Notes under the pieces: model-generated
The model's input: only the letters and a program-made list of their open reading frames with translations
Databases searched by the model: none
Told to the model about the DNA's origin: nothing
Shown here: positions 1 to 5,760 of the stretch, piece by piece
How the letters are laid out: each line of letters opens with the position of its first letter
Position numbering within the stretch: the stretch's first letter is position 1
Translations under genes and position numbers: made by a program
NCBI GenBank assembly: GCA_024645155.1
Contig: JAHEGF010000217.1
Location: 1 to 5,760, forward strand
Reading direction: 5' to 3'
From: Phyllobacteriaceae bacterium
Lineage (GTDB): Bacteria > Pseudomonadota > Alphaproteobacteria > Rhizobiales > Rhizobiaceae
Length of the DNA stretch: 5,760 bases

Positions 1-384
1 TTCGCGCTCAAACAGTTCGGATTTTCTTTCCAATTCCACTTCGGTCAGATCGCGATTTGCTATCGCTTGTCCCAGATCAGCTTTGCGCGCTGCAAGCGTC
101 GCAAGGTAGGTATCTGGCTCTATCCGAAAAAGAAGATCTCCTTCTTTCACGAACTGTCCATCTTGAACGAGGACTTCTTCGATAAATCCGCTCACACGAG
201 CAACGATATCGACTTTGTCGACAGCCTCACCCCTGCCAATGAAAATCGCCTGATCCGTCAGTTCTTCGGTATAAGCGGCCGCTACGGTTACCTTTGGTGG
301 CGGCGCGGTCTGAGCCCAAACCGCTGCATCGAAGAAAAAGACCGAAAAGCAAAACCCCAAACAGTACGGAAAGTTGCTTTTCAT
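1..384 (-). CDS. RND efflux pump periplasmic adaptor subunit (AcrA/MexE-like), N-terminal part
   Basis: This is a membrane-fusion (HlyD-type) protein that would link an inner-membrane RND transporter to an outer-membrane channel in the periplasm. The 128 residues visible begin with a signal peptide (about 1-24, one Lys near the start, a Phe-rich core, then AVWA before QT). No lipobox cysteine sits at the cleavage point, so it is probably soluble and not a lipoprotein like AcrA or MexA. Residues 58-90 are the first half of the biotinyl-lipoyl-like domain: ARVSGFIEEVLVQDGQFVKE, then GDLLFRIEP, the family's usual wording. Residues 91-128 begin the alpha-helical hairpin. The start at 384 is favoured by the signal peptide and by GAGG nine bases upstream. 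The frame stays open to an ATG at 516, but that start would bury the signal peptide. The rest of the adaptor, and probably a pump gene, lies beyond the left edge. The pump's substrate cannot be told. Confidence 0.88.
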   Translation of the reverse strand, partial: MKSNFPYCLGFCFSVFFFDAAVWAQTAPPPKVTVAAAYTEELTDQAIFIGRGEAVDKVDIVARVSGFIEEVLVQDGQFVKEGDLLFRIEPDTYLATLAARKADLGQAIANRDLTEVELERKSELFERE

Positions 385-393
385 CAGGGCAAT

Positions 394-397
394 CCTC
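394..397 (-). promoter_or_regulatory. Ribosome binding site of the adaptor gene
   Basis: GAGG on the minus strand lies nine bases before the ATG at 384. The spacing is slightly long but acceptable. It supports the start at 384 over the upstream in-frame ATGs at 495 and 516, neither of which has a clear purine-rich site in front of it. Confidence 0.5.
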
Positions 398-1213
398 AAA
401 ATTTTGCTTCCGGACCCGGGCAAGCAGTACCCGCCAACAAGAGTCACTGCGCACCATACCCAATCCAGTCGAGTTGCCCACAAGAAGTTTCCCATTGCTT
501 GTTCGGAACCCGACATCCGGATCTAGATTCGAGCTCGCGCTGGCTGGCGGATGCTTGTTCAGCAGTTGATACCGTGGAGCGCGTCTCCAATACGCAATGT
601 CAGCGCCGACGATGCGCAGTGCGGTGTTCGCCGGATTGGAGTTTACATCGACAGTATCCAGCCGGAGAGAAGCGAAATACGGCTTGCTTTCTCTAATTTT
701 CCAAGATGACAGGATTGAACCATCGGACCTCGCAAGGCAGTCCTTTCAATGCGCCTTTTTATCTCGTGCGCCCAGAACGCCGGGTCGGCACACTTTTGGC
801 GCAATCCGCCCGGCATCAAGCAGGTACGGCCGAAAATGCACTAGCAGCTACTCACCGGAGCGCTGCGCGATTTCAACCCGATTTCCGTCACGAGCCCGCA
901 AATTCTTCACGCATTGCCGGCGTCTATTCACTGCAAATGTTGTTGAGCGTGGCGCGCATGCGATTATTGAGCGCCCTTTTGGGTCTGGGGCCGAGATACC
1001 CCGATCAGTTGCAGTCGCGGGGCGATTTATCGTTACCGCGATCGTCGAGTTGGGAACAGGCGCGCAGCCGCGAAAGCAACGTAATCAGGCTTTTCCGAAG
1101 TCAATTTTCGGTGGAAATTTACAGGAAGTTGCGGATTTTCGCCTATTCCGATCACGGTCCTTGATTGGGAATGACCGATTTGGGATCACAGCACCCGAGG
1201 AGTTCATTCGAGC

Positions 1214-1216
1214 AGG
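1214..1216 (+). promoter_or_regulatory. Weak ribosome binding site before the 300-residue secreted protein
   Basis: AGG (in the context GCAGGT) ends six bases before the ATG at 1223. The match to the anti-Shine-Dalgarno sequence is short. An in-frame TAA overlaps the region directly after it, so this start is the only one available. Confidence 0.45.
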
Positions 1217-1222
1217 TAAAAC

Positions 1223-2125
1223 ATGTCGCGATTTCGAATTGCCGGGCCATTGGCCAGGGCGGCCTTATTGACGGTATTTGGACTGACTTTTCCTTTCAAC
1301 GCCACAGCGACCGCCAAAGCATGCGACGCGTCTTTGGTTGAAAGTATCCCGAAGCGTGAAGTTCGCGCCCCGTCCGGCAGTGCAGTCATGGAACGGCTCA
1401 CCAAGAAAGGCGGAACAGCGCGCGATCAGGAAGTCGTGCGACATGTTCTATCCGGCAATGTCCCGTCATTTCTCCGCCAACTCAGCCCCGTATCGATCGC
1501 TGGCACCCTTGCGTCCGGACAGCCGGTTCTGGTGACGATCTGTGTGATGCCGGAATATCTGGCAGTCGGTGATGATCGTGATTTTGTTCGGGTTCCGATG
1601 GGCCTTGGCGCTGCGGCCCGGATAGCGGAGGCCTTCGATTTTCTGCTGCCGACGCCGCGAATGGTGGACGCGATCTATGCACAAGCCCGCATTCGAGTGG
1701 CGCCAAGCCCGATGAAGCCAACTTCGCAGATGAGTTCGACGGCTTACTTGGTCACTCACAATGACACCGTGGATCGCCAGGTATCGCAGCTGGGTAAACC
1801 GGGAGCAGCGCTGACGGCCGGACACAAGAAAGACCTGGTGCTGTCGAACCGGCTGATTTCCAAGCCCGGCCGGGTCGCCATTTACGGCTGGCACCGGCCG
1901 AATGGAAAGCCGATCCAGCCGCTGAGCACCGTGCATGGTGCCGAATATGCTGATTACAGTCATGGGGTGCGGCTGGTCAGCCGGATAGCCTATGTCAACG
2001 GTGAGGAACGGCCGCTTCAGGATATCCTGGGCGATAAGGCTTTGGCTTCTGTCCTCACGGGCGAGGGGCCGATTAACGATGTTGATCGGCTGTTGCGGGG
2101 GCTGTCTCGCTTGGCATCGAATTGA
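1223..2125 (+). CDS. Secreted protein of unknown function, 300 residues
   Basis: I do not recognise this family. Residues 1 to about 29-31 form a Sec signal peptide (Arg at 3 and 5, hydrophobic core, then NATATA), so the mature protein should be periplasmic or secreted. Only two cysteines remain after cleavage (34 and 107), possibly paired. The middle (about 65-160) looks like a compact globular domain ending in a helix-rich stretch. The C-terminal part (about 173-255) is dense with residues typical of a binding or active site: YLVTHNDTVD (175-184), AGHKKDLVLSNRL (199-211), VAIYGWHRPNG (218-228) and HGAEYADYSHGVRLVSR (238-254), giving His179, 201, 223, 238 and 247. The ATG at 1223 is the only good start because an in-frame TAA sits at 1217-1219; AGG lies six bases upstream. 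It converges on the FGE-fold gene with ten bases between them. A hydrolase or a sugar/peptide binding role is conceivable, but nothing here proves it. Confidence 0.82.
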   Translation: MSRFRIAGPLARAALLTVFGLTFPFNATATAKACDASLVESIPKREVRAPSGSAVMERLTKKGGTARDQEVVRHVLSGNVPSFLRQLSPVSIAGTLASGQPVLVTICVMPEYLAVGDDRDFVRVPMGLGAAARIAEAFDFLLPTPRMVDAIYAQARIRVAPSPMKPTSQMSSTAYLVTHNDTVDRQVSQLGKPGAALTAGHKKDLVLSNRLISKPGRVAIYGWHRPNGKPIQPLSTVHGAEYADYSHGVRLVSRIAYVNGEERPLQDILGDKALASVLTGEGPINDVDRLLRGLSRLASN

Positions 2126-2135
2126 GTATGATGCG

Positions 2136-3134
2136 CTAATTTATCGTTTTGCAGCAACGGAAGCCGAGGTGATAGTTGGCGTGGCTGGATCGGCTCATCA
2201 CACGAGAGCCGTGCCAATATGGCGCCCGCCAGCGACACCAGTCAGGGTGCGCGCGGTAGCGGTCGAAGATAAACCAGCTTCCCTTCATTTCGGTGACGCC
2301 TAATGCTTTACTGCCTGCGCTGGACATTTGGTCAGGCGCGAGTGGCAGATTCATATGCTCAGCGGCGTTCCCATTGATATCGTAGACGCCCAGCGGGCTT
2401 TTGCAGCCTGGAAAACTTCCGGTCGGGTACGTGTTCGAGCCGCAACTGTTGAAGCCGCCGCCGCCGCAGGTGGAACTTTTCTGGCTCGCGGCGGCGCAGA
2501 TTCCCGGCCGATAGGCGGGGCCATAGCTCCAGCTTTGAGTCGGCGCATATTTCGCATTGTGCGAGTTCCGCATTCTGTTAACAGCGGCGCTGGCTGACAT
2601 CCCGCGCGCAAGATCAAACGGGTAGTCGGCCGGCTCCAGCGCCCCGGCGCAGGCTCCTTCCCATTCATGGGCGTCGCACAAGCGTTTTCCGATTGCGGCA
2701 CAGATTTCGGCGGCTTCGACAGCCTTGGTCCAGACCACGGGATACGTGCAAGGGATGTTTGGAAACTCAAACTGGTCGATGCAGGATGTTGCCTCTCCCG
2801 GTCTTTGCGTCCTTGGGTCGTACAGTGGCGCCATGAATCGTTCGCCGCAGATCCTGCTATTGCGTGCGTCGTCGTAACCATTTGGACCGCCGGGTGCACG
2901 GGCGCGGCACTCTTCCGGTGTCATCGGGTGGCGGGTGATACGCGGATTACCTTGCCCGATGAAACCCGACCGGGCGAAGATCTCTCGCAGGCGGCCGAGC
3001 TCGCTTGCGTTCAGTCGATGGACCTTGGCCAATTGATCGAAGAGAACCGCATTGGCTTCTTGCAGCGATTGCGCGCTGGCCGGAGAAGACGCGGCTGCGA
3101 ACACAATGGCAAGCATGCGAAATAGCTGTTTCAT
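2136..3134 (-). CDS. Secreted FGE-fold (SUMF1/PvdO-type) protein, cysteine-rich
   Basis: The 332-residue product starts with a signal peptide (about 1-21, ending SPASA before Q). From about 115 it follows the formylglycine-generating-enzyme/SUMF1 fold: CIDQFEFPN (118-126), GKRLCDAHEWEGACAG (149-164, matching the family's RLPTEAEWEYAARG), GVYDINGNAAEH (249-260, for GLYDxxGNVWEW), MKGSW (283-287, for RGGSW) and a terminal HLGFRC (322-327). Fourteen cysteines lie in the mature part; Cys153 and Cys162 within the EWE motif and the run 213/223/231/244 suggest several disulfides, fitting a periplasmic or secreted location. True FGEs use two cysteines four residues apart shortly before the LGFRC end. 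Here only Cys300 lies in that stretch, so sulfatase activation is doubtful. A non-heme-iron role like PvdO or EgtB, or a binding role, is possible. AAGGAGGA six bases upstream fixes the start. That start overlaps the stop of the preceding gene as ATGA, which implies translational coupling. Confidence 0.85.
   Translation of the reverse strand: MKQLFRMLAIVFAAASSPASAQSLQEANAVLFDQLAKVHRLNASELGRLREIFARSGFIGQGNPRITRHPMTPEECRARAPGGPNGYDDARNSRICGERFMAPLYDPRTQRPGEATSCIDQFEFPNIPCTYPVVWTKAVEAAEICAAIGKRLCDAHEWEGACAGALEPADYPFDLARGMSASAAVNRMRNSHNAKYAPTQSWSYGPAYRPGICAAASQKSSTCGGGGFNSCGSNTYPTGSFPGCKSPLGVYDINGNAAEHMNLPLAPDQMSSAGSKALGVTEMKGSWFIFDRYRAHPDWCRWRAPYWHGSRVMSRSSHANYHLGFRCCKTIN
3131..3134 (-). other. 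ATGA stop/start overlap between NAGPA-like and FGE-fold genes
   Basis: The TGA that ends the NAGPA-like gene shares its bases with the ATG that starts the FGE-fold gene. This arrangement usually means coupled translation and balanced amounts of two products, which supports the idea that the two exported proteins work in the same process. Confidence 0.9.
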
Positions 3135-4885
3135 TGCGTGTCCTCCTTCCGTGTCAAGTAAAACAGATCGCGGTTGTCGGGATATCCTATGAACCTCGGG
3201 ATGATTGTGCCATTGCGCATCTTCTTGTCGATCAGCGACATACCCGGAACAAGATGGGCGACGTGCATCTGACCGGCACGCGGGACGTACAGCGCCAGGT
3301 AGGTATGTTCCAGCGCGTTCATGTCCATGAGCATCGCGTAGCGACACCCATATGCCTGAAACGTTCTGGCCATGGCGGATGGTGTAGCGGTCGAGAAATA
3401 GCCGTAGAGCAGATATTCTTTGCCCGCGTTTTCGACCATGCAGGCGCCCGCGCGCAGCGTGCGCAGCTTGGCATCGGCCGAACCCGACCAGTTCCCGGCG
3501 CCCCATTGGGTGACACGATCGCCTGGAACTCCGGTGCCGGTTTCTGGGTCGGTTTCCAAAAGCGGCACACCGTTCTGGCGCGCGAAACGGATCATCGACA
3601 GCAGCGCATTGTCCGCATCTTGCCAGGTTTTCATGTGAATGGAACCGTCGGCGAGCACAAGAATCGTCGAAAGGCCCGGCTGCAGCTTGCTCAGGATCGC
3701 TCCGTTCTCAATAAATCCATAGTGGTGGCCCATGTTGAAAGTTGACATATCGCCGAACTTGAACGCGCCGTGCGCGCGTTTGAAGCCGCCGGTAAAGGTG
3801 GCGATTGTCCGATTGGTGATAACCGGATTGATCATGCCCAGCAGAACCAATGGATCGGGCCGGTTGATGCCATCCGGCCCCGGCAGGCCACGCGGGCGGG
3901 CAGCAGCAGCAGGTCGCGGTGACCAGCCCAGGGAGGGATGGTCGGTGCCTAGTGCGAACCCCATGTCGAATTGCGACAAATCGAACGCAATCATGTAACC
4001 GGTGGCCTTTGCTTCGACGGAGTCGAGCCGATTGGTCTTGCCGGGGCCGTTCATGATCTCTGTCGCTATTGCGCGCGGCTGGAAGGCGCTGGCAAAAACA
4101 CCGGGCATATCGACAACAGGATACCACAGACCCATCGCCATTCGTCCCGGGGACGTGCGCTCGAGCGCAATGTCAAGCAAAGTTCCGATTACCGGGCGCT
4201 CGTTGTCCGGCGCGTTTGTCCGCATTGGCGGCGGCCCGTCCTCGAGCGGATCAGTGTTGGAGGTGGCCAGCTTTTCGCTGGTTTCCATCTGCGAATCCTT
4301 GAAAAAATTGTCTCTGACAAAGCGTACAATGCTTTCGCCGCCCCAGATGTTGTCGCGTAGGAATTCGGCCGCGGATTCCAGGTTTGTGCGTGAACCGCCG
4401 ACTTTGTTTCTCAGGAACAATGTGCCGCCGCAGATTGGCGCGAAGGGCTGTTTGCTGTTGCGCGCGGCGTTCAATTCCTCCAATCCGTTCGACCAAGGCC
4501 TGCAGCGCCGCGTGTCCTCCGCGTTATTGATCAACAGTGCGGGATCCGACCCGACCTCCAGCGCTAGCTTTTGCCTGTGTGGCTCCGGATTCTCAATATG
4601 AAATATTTCAACCATTTTTCCGGACGCTTCACGAATTTCGACGAGGAACCAGGCGCCGATGTTGGGATTGAGCGACGTAAGAACGATGTCGCCGTTGTTG
4701 GCTCCTCGTGCGCCGGAGACCGTCTCCCGAAAGAGCTGAAGATCGAGCACGGTCTTGGCGCGCACTGCGTCGTAGGCCTCGCGCTGCGATTCCAAGACGT
4801 CTGTCGACTGAGCAATTGCAAAGGGTGTCAGTCCCGTGGCCCACGCCGCCGAACAGAAGAACAGTCTGATTGCCGCTTTCCACAT
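3131..4885 (-). CDS. Large secreted protein with divergent phosphodiester-glycosidase (NAGPA/DUF2233-like) domain
   Basis: The 584-residue product has a signal peptide (about 1-25, ending AIA before Q). Residues 30-200 are an N-terminal region I cannot assign, with Cys128 and Cys152 possibly paired. A Pro/Asp-rich linker (about 205-230) follows. From about 295 the order of motifs resembles the NAGPA (DUF2233) domain: ATFTGGF (362-368, for the family's NGGYF), YGFIENGAI (389-397), VLADGSIHMKTW (410-421), LRTLRAGACMVENAGKEYLL (474-493, for the RTAxG strand pair), and FQAYGCRYAMLMDMN (509-523, for lGcxxALNLDGG). The Asp of the last motif is kept (521) but the Gly-Gly is lost. Family members hydrolyse sugar phosphodiesters, as in uncovering GlcNAc-phosphate caps, or act on bacterial surface glycans. 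Activity here is uncertain. GAGGT five bases upstream supports the start. It lies 22 bases after the epimerase gene and overlaps the FGE-fold gene by four. The fold call rests on motif order only; a pseudo-enzyme or binding protein is possible. Confidence 0.72.
   Translation of the reverse strand: MWKAAIRLFFCSAAWATGLTPFAIAQSTDVLESQREAYDAVRAKTVLDLQLFRETVSGARGANNGDIVLTSLNPNIGAWFLVEIREASGKMVEIFHIENPEPHRQKLALEVGSDPALLINNAEDTRRCRPWSNGLEELNAARNSKQPFAPICGGTLFLRNKVGGSRTNLESAAEFLRDNIWGGESIVRFVRDNFFKDSQMETSEKLATSNTDPLEDGPPPMRTNAPDNERPVIGTLLDIALERTSPGRMAMGLWYPVVDMPGVFASAFQPRAIATEIMNGPGKTNRLDSVEAKATGYMIAFDLSQFDMGFALGTDHPSLGWSPRPAAAARPRGLPGPDGINRPDPLVLLGMINPVITNRTIATFTGGFKRAHGAFKFGDMSTFNMGHHYGFIENGAILSKLQPGLSTILVLADGSIHMKTWQDADNALLSMIRFARQNGVPLLETDPETGTGVPGDRVTQWGAGNWSGSADAKLRTLRAGACMVENAGKEYLLYGYFSTATPSAMARTFQAYGCRYAMLMDMNALEHTYLALYVPRAGQMHVAHLVPGMSLIDKKMRNGTIIPRFIGYPDNRDLFYLTRKEDTQ
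3141..3148 (-). promoter_or_regulatory. Strong ribosome binding site of the FGE-fold gene
   Basis: AAGGAGGA on the minus strand, a near-perfect Shine-Dalgarno sequence, lies six bases before the ATG at 3134 and inside the last codons of the upstream gene. It settles the start against a much longer in-frame reading that would begin at 3506 within the neighbouring gene. It also suggests the FGE-fold protein is translated well in its own right, not only by coupling. Confidence 0.8.
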
Positions 4886-4890
4886 GGAAT

Positions 4891-4895
4891 ACCTC
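4891..4895 (-). promoter_or_regulatory. Ribosome binding site of the NAGPA-like gene
   Basis: GAGGT on the minus strand lies five bases before the ATG at 4885, within the 22-base gap after the epimerase stop. The gap is too short for an independent promoter plus leader of normal length, which supports co-transcription with the epimerase gene. Confidence 0.7.
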
Positions 4896-4907
4896 GCGGT
4901 TATCTTG

Positions 4908-5760
4908 TCACATAAACATTTTTACCAGCCGGAGCGCGCCTTTGCGCCAGGGAACGCGATGGGTTACGCCTGCAGCGGCGGCGATCCGGTTTCGATTTGC
5001 AGCATACCAGTCGTAGTTGCGGACGAGTGCCTGTTCATTCGAATGTTTCGGCGCGAACCCGAGTCGATCAATGATCTTGTCGGTGCTGACGAAACTGTCT
5101 TTTCCGGCCGTTTCATAGATCCACTTATAAAGCGGCGACAAATGCAGCGCTTCAAGCCCGCGGAGGGTCCAGATTGCCGGTGCGGCCGGAAGTCCAATAA
5201 TCCGCTTACCAAACCCGGCTCGGTCCAGAACGGCTTGAAAGCTTTCGCGCAACGATCCGAAGCGAGTTGCCCCGACATTGAAAGTGTCGTTCACAGCGTC
5301 ACGATCGCCTTCCGCAGCAAGGAGAACAGCCTGGTTTAGATCCTCTACATCAAGGAGCTGATAACGGTTGTTGCCCGATCCCAAAACCGGGAAATTGTGC
5401 CCACTGAATGCGAAATCATAGAGTAACTCGAAAGCGCCCAGACGCTCGGGACCAACGAAGGATTTGGGTCGCAGGATAGGAAGACACAAGCCATTTGCGC
5501 GGAAGTCGGCGCAGACGGCCTCGGCCTGTACCTTTGACTCGCCGTAGGGGCCGACACCTTCAACCGTATCGGTCTCGATCAGCGGATGGTGGTCCGGAAT
5601 TCCGTAAACCGCCGTGCTGGAGACGTGAATGAATCGCTTCACGCCCTTGTTGGCGGCGGTTTCAAGAAGACGACGCGTCCCCTCGACGTTGGTCGAAATG
5701 ATCTCATGACGTTCGCATAGGGGAAGAGCCGCAGCACAATGCACGACTATGTCGATCTCT
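4908..5760 (-). CDS. NAD-dependent epimerase/dehydratase, extended SDR family, missing N-terminus
   Basis: This cytoplasmic enzyme belongs to the extended short-chain dehydrogenase/reductase family, whose members mostly act on nucleotide sugars, with some acting on sterols or related alcohols. 283 residues are visible. Counting from the first visible codon: DIVVHCAA (3-10) is the strand before the NAD-lining Ala residues, NVEGTRRLLE (24-33) the usual helix, HVSSTAVYG (45-53) carries the catalytic Ser (48 by alignment to GalE), and YGESK (72-76) is the YxxxK pair. FNVG and the Leu/Pro-rich region beyond it form the substrate domain. The C-terminal tail (WRKGALRLVKMFM) is basic and amphipathic and may touch the membrane. 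The GxxGxxG nucleotide-binding motif and start codon lie off the right edge; the GTG at 5744 is internal. It is the upstream visible gene of the unit with the NAGPA-like and FGE-fold genes. Its exact substrate cannot be told from this sequence. Confidence 0.9.
   Translation of the reverse strand, partial: EIDIVVHCAAALPLCERHEIISTNVEGTRRLLETAANKGVKRFIHVSSTAVYGIPDHHPLIETDTVEGVGPYGESKVQAEAVCADFRANGLCLPILRPKSFVGPERLGAFELLYDFAFSGHNFPVLGSGNNRYQLLDVEDLNQAVLLAAEGDRDAVNDTFNVGATRFGSLRESFQAVLDRAGFGKRIIGLPAAPAIWTLRGLEALHLSPLYKWIYETAGKDSFVSTDKIIDRLGFAPKHSNEQALVRNYDWYAANRNRIAAAAGVTHRVPWRKGALRLVKMFM

Larger units (their letters stand above)
385..1222. other. Long divergent gap without a supportable gene
   Basis: This stretch of 838 bases separates the leftward adaptor gene from the rightward secreted-protein gene, so promoters for both should lie here. 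I could not pick out a convincing -35/-10 pair for either. Open frames exist on the plus strand (597-1271 and 706-1164), but they overlap each other in different frames, are rich in Arg, Ser and Phe, lack domain motifs, and the longer one runs into the start of the gene at 1223. I treat them as chance. On the minus strand only the upstream extension of the adaptor frame (385-516) is open. No insertion-sequence ends, long repeats, complete tRNA or CRISPR-like array are visible. The gap could hold decayed sequence, a small RNA, or simply long leader regions. Confidence 0.6.

Noticed and set aside
701..767. tRNA-like T-arm on the minus strand (GGTTCAATCC with a possible acceptor ATCTTGG)
   Set aside because: The T-arm stem relies on two G-U type pairs, no seven-base anticodon loop forms, the D-arm is absent and the total length is too short. 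I could not build a cloverleaf.
1095..1111. Inverted repeat CCGAA / TTCGG with a seven-base loop
   Set aside because: Five pairs are expected by chance in a gap of this length, and there is no associated promoter or T-run.
706..1164. 152-residue open frame on the plus strand
   Set aside because: No recognisable motifs, Arg/Ser-heavy composition, and it sits inside a competing frame. It looks like a chance opening.
597..1271. 224-residue open frame on the plus strand
   Set aside because: Rich in Arg, Ser and Phe, with no domain motif and no good ribosome site. It overlaps another open frame and runs 49 bases into the well-supported gene at 1223 in a different frame.
2068..2090. Inverted repeat GCCGAT / ATCGGC with an 11-base loop near the end of the 300-residue gene
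   Set aside because: It lies inside coding sequence, the stem is only six pairs, and no T-run follows on either strand, so it does not qualify as an intrinsic terminator.
2136..3506. Longer reading of the FGE-fold gene starting at 3506
   Set aside because: The extra N-terminal part is an out-of-frame shadow of the NAGPA-like gene. The signal peptide and AAGGAGGA site place the start at 3134.
4908..5744. Epimerase starting at the GTG at 5744
   Set aside because: The frame continues upstream with EIDIV directly before VHCAA, which is the normal internal SDR strand. The true start, with the GxxGxxG motif, must lie beyond the window.

Overview
The window looks like a piece of a moderately GC-rich Gram-negative chromosome (high-50s percent GC judged by eye, not computed). 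An RND-type periplasmic adaptor and several Sec signal peptides imply a double-membrane cell. The general protein style suggests Pseudomonadota, probably Alphaproteobacteria, but nothing in the window fixes the taxon.

Layout from left to right: (1) 1-384, minus strand: N-terminal 128 residues of an efflux-pump periplasmic adaptor running off the left edge. (2) 385-1222: an 838-base divergent gap with no gene I can support. (3) 1223-2125, plus strand: a complete secreted protein of 300 residues with no recognised family. (4) 2136-3134, minus strand: a secreted, cysteine-rich protein with the formylglycine-generating-enzyme (FGE/SUMF1) fold signature. (5) 3131-4885, minus strand: a large secreted protein whose C-terminal half carries a divergent phosphodiester-glycosidase (NAGPA/DUF2233-like) motif series. 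(6) 4908-5760, minus strand: an extended-SDR NAD-dependent epimerase/dehydratase whose N-terminus lies beyond the right edge.

The three right-hand genes form a tight unit read right to left: epimerase, 22-base gap, NAGPA-like protein, ATGA overlap, FGE-fold protein. The first product is cytoplasmic and probably acts on a nucleotide sugar or related substrate. The next two are exported. The plus-strand secreted protein converges on this unit with only 10 bases between the stop codons. My inference is a small cell-envelope or surface-glycan processing locus; the sequence shows only the gene order, export signals and family motifs.

The most interesting points are that both recognisable exported proteins depart from their families at key positions: one of the paired FGE cysteines is absent, and the LDGG motif of the NAGPA family is replaced. 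The third exported protein has a striking histidine- and tyrosine-rich C-terminal block that I cannot assign.
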